A DNA stretch of 6,940 nt from Lachnospiraceae bacterium (GTDB lineage: Bacteria > Bacillota > Clostridia > Lachnospirales > Lachnospiraceae). The stretch is taken from the NCBI GenBank assembly GCA_900772685.1, contig CAAGRP010000231.1:1-6940 (forward strand), given 5' to 3'. A model generated the notes under the pieces. The model made no database searches. It saw only the letters and a program-made list of their open reading frames with translations, and was not told the origin of the DNA. The translations under genes and the position numbers were made by a program. How positions within the stretch are numbered: position 1 is the first letter of the stretch; each line of letters begins with the position of its first letter. This document shows positions 1 to 5,817 of this stretch, in pieces.

Positions 1-340
1 CTATACCGGTTCCAAAATACACAACGGGCATTCCGCTTTTGTGTATGGTGTCGAGAGTCCTTGAGACGATAGGGCCGCCGAAATGACCTACGTATGCAAA
101 GATCTTTTGTTCATCTATATAGTCGGAAAGGATGCTTTCTGCAAGCTCGGGGTCATATCGGTCGTCTGTATGTGTAAATATGAGCCTGCGTCCGTCGATA
201 CCTCCGGTTGAATTTATCATATCAAAATATGCTCTTATTCCGGCATTTATAGGATCGCCGGTTCCGGCAAATATACCTTTTTCGGCAGCACTGTTTGCGA
301 CTGTTATGCTGTCATGTGATACTCCCGGTGTTTGAACCAT
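1..340 (-). CDS. Partial: branched-chain amino acid (LivJ)-type substrate-binding domain protein, no signal peptide
   Basis: N-terminal 113 residues of a gene that continues past the left edge. The translation (MVQTPGVSHDSITVANSAAE..., then GTGDPINAGIRAYFDMIN, GGIDGRRL, DDRYDPE, and FAYVGHFGGPIV near residue 81) has the ordered signature of type I periplasmic-binding folds of the Peripla_BP_6/LivJ class, which bind amino acids, amides or urea. The start is ATG 338-340 with an AGGAG motif at 351-355, 10 nt upstream. Reading further upstream in frame meets a stop before any ATG, GTG or TTG. The protein therefore begins directly at the mature-domain consensus, with no signal peptide or lipobox. 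It is either cytoplasmic or the sensor part of a larger protein whose remainder is outside the window. It is divergent from an HTH gene that may control it. Family call fairly sure; role as transporter component not supported. Confidence 0.82.
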   Translation of the reverse strand, partial: MVQTPGVSHDSITVANSAAEKGIFAGTGDPINAGIRAYFDMINSTGGIDGRRLIFTHTDDRYDPELAESILSDYIDEQKIFAYVGHFGGPIVSRTLDTIHKSGMPVVYFGTGI

Positions 341-379
341 ATTAAAATATCTCCTTTCTGTTGCACTATATTGGTTAAT

Positions 380-409
380 ATCATAAAATACGTTTAAATG
401 TTTTGTAAA
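380..409 (-). promoter_or_regulatory. Sigma-A-type promoter for the LivJ-like gene
   Basis: On the minus strand, TTTACA (404-409, five of six matches to TTGACA) is followed after 18 bp by TATGAT (380-385, five of six matches to TATAAT). Transcription would start near 373, giving a leader of about 33 nt that contains the AGGAG ribosome binding site. It is the clearest promoter in this divergent region. For the plus-strand HTH gene only a weak pair, TTGGTT (371-376) and TTAAAT (394-399), can be found, overlapping this one. Confidence 0.55.
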
Positions 410-434
410 GTGAAATTACGACAGATTCATTTTT

Positions 435-451
435 TGTCATTTAAAATGACA
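435..451. promoter_or_regulatory. Palindrome at the HTH gene ribosome binding site
   Basis: TGTCATTT-A-AAATGACA is a perfect 17-bp inverted repeat centred on 443. It abuts the AGGGGGAAG ribosome binding site (451-459) of the GTG-initiated HTH gene. It could be an operator for autoregulation by that HTH protein, or an RNA hairpin (six-base stem, five-base loop) next to the ribosome binding site. No experimental or family-level operator is known to me for this regulator. Confidence 0.4.
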
Positions 452-464
452 GGGGGAAGCAGCA

Positions 465-1982
465 GTGACATTTTCTGAAAAGCTGGATATGCTGTTAAGG
501 GTTACAAATACACCGAATAATCTGCTGGCAAAGGCATTATCTCTTGATCCTTCATATATAAGCAGGCTTAGACACGGGGGAAGGAAACTTTCATGCGGTG
601 AATATATAGAGAAAATGGCGGCATTTTTTTCTCACAGATGCATGGAGGAATACATCCTTTCGGCATTGGCGTCGGCGATGGATAACAGAGAGATCCAAAA
701 TATTAAAACAGAGGACGAGCTTGAGAAGAAACTGGTCATATGGCTTGCCGAGGAGCCTAAAAAAGAAGGTATAAAGACTCTGTTTAAGGATTTTTCCCAG
801 CGGTCAAATGAAGAAAGTGCAAAAAAGACAGCCATTGACAGGGAGGCAAAGTCCGGAAAAAGCACAGGCCTTATGATGTTTTACGGAAATGAAGGAAGAC
901 GTCAGGCAACACTTACTCTTTTTAATAAGCTTCTGGCAAATGACAAGCCGGGGATGCTGCTCTTGTTCAGTGATGAAAATTCCGAATGGATGCTTGAGTC
1001 GGAAGCTTTTGAAAGGGAATGGACGACACTGCTCTGGCAGCTCATCTTAAAGGGAAATAAGATAAAGGTGATCCATAAGGTGAGCCGTGATATAGATGAA
1101 ATGATGGAGGTCGTACACAGATGGCTTCCTTTTTATACAAGCGGTGCGGTGGAGCCGTTTTATTATCCGAGACTCAGAGACGGGATATATAAAAGGACAC
1201 TGACTGTCGCACCCGGATGTGCGGCTGTATTTGCAACTTCGATAGGTGAAGGAGGAGAGAATACACCGAACTTTATGGCGACTGACAGGCTGACTGTGGA
1301 TTCGTTCACGAATGAGTTTTTCAGCTATCTGAGCCTTTGCAGACCTTTGATGAAGATACATTCGGAGAGCGAGCCCGTAAGAGCATTGCCCGAGCTTTAT
1401 GATTTTATAGTGGCTGATGGCTCTATCATAATGCAGACAGACTCACTGGGGATGATAACTATTCCGCCGGAAGCGGTGGAGGCTGCGATAAAAGATAATG
1501 ATAACAACGGGAGCCGCCTTGCTGCCATACAGAAAAAATGGACGGAGCGATTTGAGAAAAAGCTTAAAGAACAGGACGTATATCATATAATACATCTTCA
1601 TGATATCGACAGTATAAAAAGCGGAAAGATAAGCATGGGCTTTACATCAAATGAGCAGCAGGTATCCGCATTTTATTCGGCTGATACCTATAGGATGCAT
1701 CTTGAGAATATACTTAGACTTATAGATGATAACAGCAATTATCATGTGATCGCAGTTACAAATGATGATCTTCGGTATTCTATGTATTGTAAAGAAGACG
1801 AGGTTCGTGTATTTAAAGATGATGATCCGCCTATAATGTTTGAGATCACCGAGCAGAACATGGTATCAGCCTTCGGAGATTATTTTGAGCAGGAAACAGT
1901 ACAGGGTTATTCGGAGAGAGTCAGAAAAAAGACCGAAAATACCATAAAGGAGTTTATAGCGGAGCTATCCGGTGTGTCGTAA
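465..1982 (+). CDS. HTH-domain protein (505 aa) with uncharacterised large C-terminal region
   Basis: Only the N-terminus can be assigned. Residues about 1-60 form an XRE/Cro-like helix-turn-helix, with LLAKALSLDPSYISRLRHGG at 20-39 covering the turn and recognition helix (S30-Y31-I32-S33-R34). The other roughly 440 residues are soluble, mixed alpha/beta, with no membrane segment, no nucleotide-binding motif and no domain I recognise. There is a Lys/Glu-rich helical stretch near residues 360-370 and a charged helical tail. Start is GTG 465-467 behind AGGGGG at 451-456; the upstream ATG at 446 is out of frame and stops after ten codons. I recall similar N-termini on long clostridial regulators, but nothing on their ligand. 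The gene is divergent from a LivJ-like ligand-binding gene, so the two may form a sensor/regulator pair. Likely cytoplasmic DNA-binding protein; target inferred only from position. Confidence 0.8.
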   Translation: MTFSEKLDMLLRVTNTPNNLLAKALSLDPSYISRLRHGGRKLSCGEYIEKMAAFFSHRCMEEYILSALASAMDNREIQNIKTEDELEKKLVIWLAEEPKKEGIKTLFKDFSQRSNEESAKKTAIDREAKSGKSTGLMMFYGNEGRRQATLTLFNKLLANDKPGMLLLFSDENSEWMLESEAFEREWTTLLWQLILKGNKIKVIHKVSRDIDEMMEVVHRWLPFYTSGAVEPFYYPRLRDGIYKRTLTVAPGCAAVFATSIGEGGENTPNFMATDRLTVDSFTNEFFSYLSLCRPLMKIHSESEPVRALPELYDFIVADGSIIMQTDSLGMITIPPEAVEAAIKDNDNNGSRLAAIQKKWTERFEKKLKEQDVYHIIHLHDIDSIKSGKISMGFTSNEQQVSAFYSADTYRMHLENILRLIDDNSNYHVIAVTNDDLRYSMYCKEDEVRVFKDDDPPIMFEITEQNMVSAFGDYFEQETVQGYSERVRKKTENTIKEFIAELSGVS

Positions 1983-2023
1983 AACCTCCTGCTTTAGCTG
2001 TGGGGAGTGTCAAATACAAAAGT

Positions 2024-2055
2024 TAAGAGCCGGGCTTTAGAAAGGCCGGCTCTTA
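2024..2055 (-). terminator. Strong hairpin terminator between convergent genes
   Basis: TAAGAGCCGG (2024-2033) pairs perfectly with CCGGCTCTTA (2046-2055). Inside, a G/G mismatch is followed by CTT/AAG closing a four-base loop. Read on the minus strand the hairpin is followed by a moderate T-rich run (ACTTTTGTATTTG), so it best serves the metal ATPase operon, about 125 nt after its stop. On the plus strand there is no T tract, but the stem may still help to stop the HTH-gene transcript. Confidence 0.75.
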
Positions 2056-2092
2056 GTGGAATATATAAATATGCGAAAACCCGACCCCGTCA

Positions 2093-2116
2093 AGTTCTTC
2101 TGATAGTTCTTCTGAT
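2093..2116. repeat. Exact 12-bp tandem duplication
   Basis: AGTTCTTCTGAT occurs twice head to tail (2093-2104 and 2105-2116) in the non-coding tail behind the ATPase gene. On the minus strand it lies in an open frame where it would read SEELSEEL, ending at a TAA at 2053-2055. No start codon with a ribosome binding site opens that frame, so it is recorded only as a small repeat. Confidence 0.6.
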
Positions 2117-2179
2117 GCCGCAGATGGAAATACAGAAATGTTTTCGGTACAGTTATTTGCAGAACGCTGTATCGGGATC

Positions 2180-4069
2180 TTACAGCTTGTGAACGTGAAG
2201 TGCACGTGTAGCATTTAATACCGCGATTATCATTACTCCGACATCCGCAAAGATCGCAAGCCACATATCTGCAATACCTATAGCACCAAGGACAAGGCAT
2301 GTGAACTTGACGGCGAGAGCAAAGATTATATTTTGATATACGATGCCGATACATTTTTTGGAGATCTTTATTGCCTTGGAGATCTTCAGAGGATCGTCAT
2401 CCATAAGCACGATATCGGCTGCCTCTATGGCTGCGTCAGAACCCATTGCACCCATGGCGATACCTATGTCTGCCCTTGAAAGGACAGGGGCATCATTTAT
2501 ACCGTCTCCGACAAAGGCAACCTTTGAACGCGGTGAGCTTTTAGAATCCAGCAGTTCCTCAACTTTATTTACCTTATCAGCAGGGAGAAGCTCACTGTGG
2601 ACCTCATCTATCGAAAGAGCGGCAGCAACCTTGTCGGCAACCTTTGAGCTGTCGCCTGTAAGCATAACGGTCTTTTCGACGCCGGCCTTCTTGAGCTGCA
2701 GTATGGCTTCCTTTGATGTCGGCTTTTCAACATCTGATATAACGATATGACCTGCATAGTTGCCGTCTATAGCCATATGTATTATTGTTCCGGTGCTGTG
2801 GCAGTCAATGTATCTGATGCCGAGCATATCCATAAGTCTGCTGTTTCCGGCGGCAACCGGGACACCGTCAACTTTGGCAGTGATGCCCTTTCCGCTTATT
2901 TCATTGATATCGGAAACACGACTTCTGTCGGGGTCTTTTCCGTATGCCTCCCTAAGGCTTTTGCTTATAGGATGAGATGAGGCACATTCGGCAAGAGCGG
3001 CATATTCAATGAGCTTTTTATTTTTAAGAGAGTTGTGGTGGATACCGGTAACCTCAAATACGCCTTTTGTAAGTGTTCCGGTTTTGTCAAACACAACGGT
3101 ATCTACCTTTGAGAGGATCTCAAGATAGCTTGAGCCTTTAATAAGTATACCTTCCTTGCTTGCTCCGCCGATGCCTGCAAAGAAGCTAAGCGGAATGCTG
3201 ATAACAAGAGCACAGGGACAGCTCATTACAAGAAATGTGAGTGCACGGTAGATCCAGTTTTCGGGAGTCGGAGGTGCAATGCCGGTCAGAAGCAGGACAA
3301 CAGGAGGTATCACGGCAAGAGCCAGAGCACTGAATATAACAACAGGGGTGTATATCCTTGCAAACCTCGAAATAAATTCCTCTGATCTGGATTTTCTCAT
3401 GCTTGCGCTTTCTACAAGCTCAAGGATCTTTGAGACCGTCGATTCACCGAATTCCTTTGTTGTTTTTATTTTCAGGACACCTGTCATACATATGCATCCG
3501 CTTATAACCTCGTCACCTTCCTTTACATCTCTCGGAAGGCTTTCTCCGGTAAGTGCGGAAGTATTTAAGGAAGAGGCTCCTGATATGACCGTTCCGTCTA
3601 TAGGAATCTTCTCGCCGGGCTGGACTGTGATGACAGTGCCTATGGCAACCTCATCGGGATCGGTCTTTATAAGCTTTCCGTCAACCTCTATATTTGCATA
3701 GTCGGGTCTTATATCCATCAGCTCGCTTATATTCTTACGGCTTTTTCCTACGGCATAGCTTTGGAACAGCTCACCGACCTGATAGAACAGCATAACAAAG
3801 ATAGCCTCGTCATACTCACCGCTTTTTTCATATATCGCAAGAAAGAATGCACCGATTGTTGCAACAGCCATGAGAAAATTTTCATCAAACGGACGACCGT
3901 TGATAATACCGTGCCATGCCTTCTTTAAAATGTCATATCCGATGATGATATATCCGGCAAGATAGAGGATGAGCCTTGGCGGATCGGCAGGTGCCGTTAT
4001 CTTTAATATAGTAAGCAGCACGGCTGCTATTATGATACGTATTAATACTTTTTTCTGTTTTTTCTTCAT
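2180..4069 (-). CDS. cadA: P1B-2 heavy-metal (Zn/Cd/Pb) exporting ATPase lacking an N-terminal HMA domain
   Basis: Uses ATP to pump soft divalent metals out across the cytoplasmic membrane. All P-type hallmarks are present: TGES at 174-177 (actuator), CPC at 284-286 in membrane helix 6, DKTGT with the phosphorylated Asp at 328, the P1B-specific SHP at 365-367, TGD at 471-473, and GDGINDAP at 521-528. Lys588 in helix 7 and Asp609 in the ADVG of helix 8 are the polar residues that mark the Zn2+/Cd2+/Pb2+ (ZntA/CadA) subgroup rather than copper pumps. Eight membrane helices are predicted: four near 8-103, two near 240-300, two near 573-618. At 629 residues it is shorter than HMA-bearing relatives: the protein goes straight into helix 1 after a Lys-rich start (MKKKQKK). 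The metal-binding domain is instead the separate gene 13 nt upstream. No good ribosome binding site precedes ATG 4067-4069, suggesting translational coupling. cadA is a family-level name; the exact metal is not decided by sequence. Confidence 0.96.
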   Translation of the reverse strand: MKKKQKKVLIRIIIAAVLLTILKITAPADPPRLILYLAGYIIIGYDILKKAWHGIINGRPFDENFLMAVATIGAFFLAIYEKSGEYDEAIFVMLFYQVGELFQSYAVGKSRKNISELMDIRPDYANIEVDGKLIKTDPDEVAIGTVITVQPGEKIPIDGTVISGASSLNTSALTGESLPRDVKEGDEVISGCICMTGVLKIKTTKEFGESTVSKILELVESASMRKSRSEEFISRFARIYTPVVIFSALALAVIPPVVLLLTGIAPPTPENWIYRALTFLVMSCPCALVISIPLSFFAGIGGASKEGILIKGSSYLEILSKVDTVVFDKTGTLTKGVFEVTGIHHNSLKNKKLIEYAALAECASSHPISKSLREAYGKDPDRSRVSDINEISGKGITAKVDGVPVAAGNSRLMDMLGIRYIDCHSTGTIIHMAIDGNYAGHIVISDVEKPTSKEAILQLKKAGVEKTVMLTGDSSKVADKVAAALSIDEVHSELLPADKVNKVEELLDSKSSPRSKVAFVGDGINDAPVLSRADIGIAMGAMGSDAAIEAADIVLMDDDPLKISKAIKISKKCIGIVYQNIIFALAVKFTCLVLGAIGIADMWLAIFADVGVMIIAVLNATRALHVHKL

Positions 4070-4082
4070 AATTAAGACTCGA

Positions 4083-4301
4083 TTAAAACTCTATTTCGCA
4101 ATCAGGCTCAACCTTCTTGCATGCCTTTAAAACGTTTTTCATTATTTTTCTTGGGTCCCCACCGTCTTCGAATTCGACAGCCATCTTCTGGGTCATGAAG
4201 CTGACGGAAGCCTTTGCCACACCGTCAACCTTATTTGCTGTTTCCTCCATAAGATTAGCACAGTTAGCGCAGTCAACTTCTATATTATAGGTTTTCTTCA
4301 T
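4083..4301 (-). CDS. Stand-alone HMA-domain metal-binding protein (72 aa)
   Basis: A complete ferredoxin-like HMA domain. The CxxC loop is DCANC (Cys11, Cys14), followed by the usual helix (LMEETANKVDGV), the strand ASVSFMTQKMAVEFE and a second helix. Two extra cysteines, Cys61 and Cys68 (CKKVEPDC), lie in the C-terminal part. The Asp before the first Cys resembles Zn/Cd-type HMA domains (DCANC) rather than the MTCxxC of copper chaperones. AAGGAGG at 4310-4316 lies 8 nt before ATG 4299-4301. First gene of the operon with the ATPase. It probably binds metal in the cytosol and either delivers it to the pump or acts as the pump's missing regulatory domain in trans; the delivery role is inference from gene order. 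Confidence 0.9.
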   Translation of the reverse strand: MKKTYNIEVDCANCANLMEETANKVDGVAKASVSFMTQKMAVEFEDGGDPRKIMKNVLKACKKVEPDCEIEF

Positions 4302-4338
4302 TAAAATATCCTCCTTGGATGTTGATTCGATTAAATGT

Positions 4339-4367
4339 TTGCTTAATTGTTATATCGGTAGTATAAT
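4339..4367 (+). promoter_or_regulatory. Promoter of the ArsR-family gene
   Basis: TTGCTT (4339-4344), a 17-bp spacer, then a perfect TATAAT (4362-4367) that lies inside the inverted repeat. The predicted start near 4374 gives a leader of about 43 nt to ATG 4418. Confidence 0.7.
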
Positions 4368-4374
4368 ACCGATA
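4353..4374. promoter_or_regulatory. ArsR-type operator, 22-bp inverted repeat
   Basis: TATCGGTA (4353-4360) and TACCGATA (4367-4374) are perfect inverted arms around GTATAA. The repeat sits exactly midway between the HMA/ATPase operon and the divergent ArsR-family gene, and contains the -10 hexamers of both promoters. This fits an ArsR/SmtB-family repressor that blocks RNA polymerase in both directions and lets go on binding metal. The binding itself is inferred from position and symmetry. Confidence 0.8.
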
Positions 4375-4388
4375 ATTCGGAAAAGCAA
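4360..4388 (-). promoter_or_regulatory. Promoter of the HMA-protein/ATPase operon
   Basis: On the minus strand, TTGCTT (4383-4388), a 17-bp spacer, then TATACT (4360-4365). The -35 hexamer and spacing are identical to those of the opposite promoter, and the two -10 boxes overlap by four bases. Predicted start near 4353, with a leader of about 50 nt holding the AAGGAGG. Confidence 0.7.
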
Positions 4389-4417
4389 TACTTTTTATAA
4401 AAATGAGGAAAAAGAAA

Positions 4418-4786
4418 ATGAGCGCAAAACAACTGCCCCATCAGCATTGCAAGGAAGACCTGAATCCGGAGTCATTTTGCAGCGTGCTGTCAAGAACAGA
4501 GGATTTTGAACGTATATCGGATATATTTAAACAGTTGGGAGATCCTACAAGAACAAGGATATTCTGGCTTTTGTGCCACTGCGATGAGTGCGTTATCAAT
4601 ATAGCCGCGATGATGGATATGTCGAGCCCGGCCGTGTCGCATCACTTAAGGATGCTTAAAAATACAGGCCTTATAAACAGCAGAAGAGAAGGAAAAGAAG
4701 TCTTTTACAAAGCGGCAGATACGGCTATAGCAAACCTGCTCCATAAAATGATCGAGCAGGTAATGAAGGTGACCTGCCCGGAATAA
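4418..4786 (+). CDS. ArsR/SmtB-family metal-sensing repressor
   Basis: Winged-helix repressor expected to release the divergent promoters when metal is present. Numbering from ATG 4418 (122 aa): dimer/DNA-binding core with FKQLGDPTRTRIFWLL at 37-52, recognition helix SSPAVSHHLRMLKN near 69-82, wing SRREGKEVFYK at 88-98, and a C-terminal alpha-5 helix. Candidate metal ligands are His8, His10 and Cys11 in the N-terminal tail, Cys53, Cys55 and Cys58 (CHCDEC) around alpha-3, Asp101, His109, Glu113 in alpha-5 and Cys120 in the tail CPE. The alpha-5 DxH...HxxH/E pattern of SmtB/CzrA is not intact: Ala103 replaces the first His. A thiolate-rich CadC-like site is therefore more likely, though only Cys58 aligns with the CadC ELCVC motif. 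An upstream ATG at 4403 is possible, but GAGGA at 4405-4409 sits 8 nt before ATG 4418 and overlaps the earlier codons, so 4418 is preferred. Confidence 0.93.
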   Translation: MSAKQLPHQHCKEDLNPESFCSVLSRTEDFERISDIFKQLGDPTRTRIFWLLCHCDECVINIAAMMDMSSPAVSHHLRMLKNTGLINSRREGKEVFYKAADTAIANLLHKMIEQVMKVTCPE

Positions 4787-4796
4787 ATATGCGAAT

Positions 4797-4868
4797 ATGA
4801 TAATGAGGTGGTCTCATGAGTGGGATAAACTGATAAAAAAATGGGAAGATGAAGTAAAGCATTATTGA
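4797..4868 (+). CDS. Possible 23-aa peptide after the ArsR-family gene
   Basis: A short reading frame starting 11 nt after the repressor stop and reading MIMRWSHEWDKLIKKW and then EDEVKHY. It is charged, Trp-rich and would form an amphipathic helix. No convincing ribosome binding site precedes ATG 4797 or 4803. A GAGGTGG at 4805-4811 instead points to an out-of-frame ATG at 4816 that stops after five codons (MSGIN). It may be a micro-protein, a decayed gene end, or chance. Homology unknown. Confidence 0.18.
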   Translation: MIMRWSHEWDKLIKKWEDEVKHY

Positions 4869-4890
4869 CAAATATAATCTTGATAAATAT

Positions 4891-4955
4891 AAAAGCATCC
4901 GAAAGGGCAATGTCATTAAGTTAAGATGACATTGAGTCTAAAGGATGCTTTTTTT
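4891..4955 (+). terminator. Two-tier intrinsic terminator after the ArsR-family gene
   Basis: The outer stem AAAAGCATCC (4891-4900) with GGATGCTTTT (4943-4952) runs into a T tract (4949-4955). Within it an independent perfect 9-bp stem, CAATGTCAT (4908-4916) with ATGACATTG (4926-4934), closes a 9-nt loop. Unpaired GAAAGGG and AGTCTAAA separate the two stems. On the minus strand the outer stem is followed by TTTTATATTT, so it may also serve the convergent ZIP gene. The inner stem is unnecessary for termination, which is unusual. Confidence 0.85.
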
Positions 4956-4957
4956 GA

Positions 4958-4987
4958 CAAGGGTTAAAAAAACAAATAAAACCCTTG
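4958..4987. repeat. Secondary inverted repeat in the ZIP downstream region
   Basis: CAAGGGTT (4958-4965) and AACCCTTG (4980-4987) form a perfect 8-bp stem around a 14-nt A-rich loop. Read on the minus strand, a competing weak hairpin CCCT/AGGG (4982-5001) is followed by TTTTATTTGTTTTTTT, which could be the ZIP gene's own terminator. The two structures share the same bases and exclude each other. Confidence 0.4.
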
Positions 4988-5010
4988 AAAAGTTTAGGGC
5001 TTTAAAAAGC

Positions 5011-5787
5011 TTACCCAAGAGCTACATCAAGTACCATCATCACGCTGAATCCCAGCGCAAAGAAAATTGTACCTGTATTGGAATGCTTTCCCTGTGACAT
5101 TTCGGGGATAAGCTCTTCTACTACTACATAGAGCATTGCTCCGGCGGCAAAGCTAAGAAGATAAGGCAGCGCCGGGATTATGAGCTGTGCGGCGATTATC
5201 GTCAGCACAGCTCCGATCGGCTCGACTATACCCGATAGTACACCGCCGAAAAAGGCTTTGCTTTTCTTTTCACCTTCAGCCCGCAGAGGCATGGAGATTA
5301 TCGCACCCTCGGGGAAATTCTGGATAGCAATACCCAAAGAAAGCACCAATGCACTTGCCAGAGTGATCCGGGAATTTCCTGAAATATATCCAGCATACAT
5401 CACGCCTACCGCCATCCCTTCCGGAATGTTGTGAAGAGTGACTGCAAGTACCATCATTGTCGTGCGGTTGAGCCTGCTCTTCGGGCCCTCAGCCTGATCG
5501 CTGCCTATATGAAGATGTGGGATAAGGTGGTCAAGAGCCAGCAGAAACAGCACTCCTAACCAAAGGCCTGCAAATGCAGGAAAAAAGGAAAGCTTTCCCA
5601 TATGTGCCGATTGTTCGATAGCCGGAATGATAAGACTCCATATAGAAGCTGCGACCATTACTCCTGCGGCAAATCCGGCAAGAGAGCGCTGAACAAGGTC
5701 ACTTAGTGTTCTTCTCATGAAAAATACGCATGCCGCGCCAAGTGTTGTTCCCAGAAATGGAATGATTATTCCAAGAAATATATCCAT
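5011..5787 (-). CDS. ZIP-family divalent metal transporter (GufA/ZupT-like)
   Basis: Membrane transporter of the ZIP family, normally bringing Zn2+, Fe2+ or Mn2+ into the cytoplasm. The 258 residues match the usual bacterial length, with eight hydrophobic segments. The binuclear metal site is plain: HNIPEG at 119-124 (helix 4) and QNFPEG at 156-161 (helix 5). GIVEP near 186-190 (helix 6) and VVVEELIPE near 221-229 (helix 7) add acidic residues. His87, His91 and His93 (DHLIPHLH) lie in the loop between helices 3 and 4, which is short, as in GufA-like members. The N-terminal FAAGVMVAASIWSLIIPAIE also resembles the GufA branch. ATG 5785-5787 has AAGGA at 5799-5803, 11 nt away. It converges on the ArsR-family gene. 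Substrate not decided by sequence; the metal-efflux neighbour and a possible upstream operator suggest a regulated metal ion. Confidence 0.95.
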   Translation of the reverse strand: MDIFLGIIIPFLGTTLGAACVFFMRRTLSDLVQRSLAGFAAGVMVAASIWSLIIPAIEQSAHMGKLSFFPAFAGLWLGVLFLLALDHLIPHLHIGSDQAEGPKSRLNRTTMMVLAVTLHNIPEGMAVGVMYAGYISGNSRITLASALVLSLGIAIQNFPEGAIISMPLRAEGEKKSKAFFGGVLSGIVEPIGAVLTIIAAQLIIPALPYLLSFAAGAMLYVVVEELIPEMSQGKHSNTGTIFFALGFSVMMVLDVALG

Positions 5788-5817
5788 ATATTCACCGTCC
5801 TTTATTTTGATATATAT

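Noticed and set aside
446..478. ATG at 446 as start of the HTH gene
   Set aside because: Out of frame with the gene and stops after ten codons; GTG 465 has the AGGGGG site.
2037..2192. Open frames on both strands in the tail behind the ATPase gene, including one ending SEELDGVGFSHIYIFH on the minus strand
   Set aside because: No start codon with a ribosome binding site, out of frame with the ATPase, and overlapping the terminator hairpin. The ATPase already ends normally.
2343..2750. Plus-strand frame of 135 codons opposite the ATPase
   Set aside because: Serine/alanine-rich antisense shadow of the conserved P and N domains; no ribosome binding site and no recognisable fold.
3279..3701. Plus-strand frame of 140 codons opposite the ATPase
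   Set aside because: Antisense shadow of the actuator-domain coding sequence, where every ATPase motif is intact on the other strand.
4403..4417. Earlier ATG for the ArsR-family gene
   Set aside because: It has no ribosome binding site of its own and its first codons contain the GAGGA that serves ATG 4418. It remains possible, adding MRKKK.
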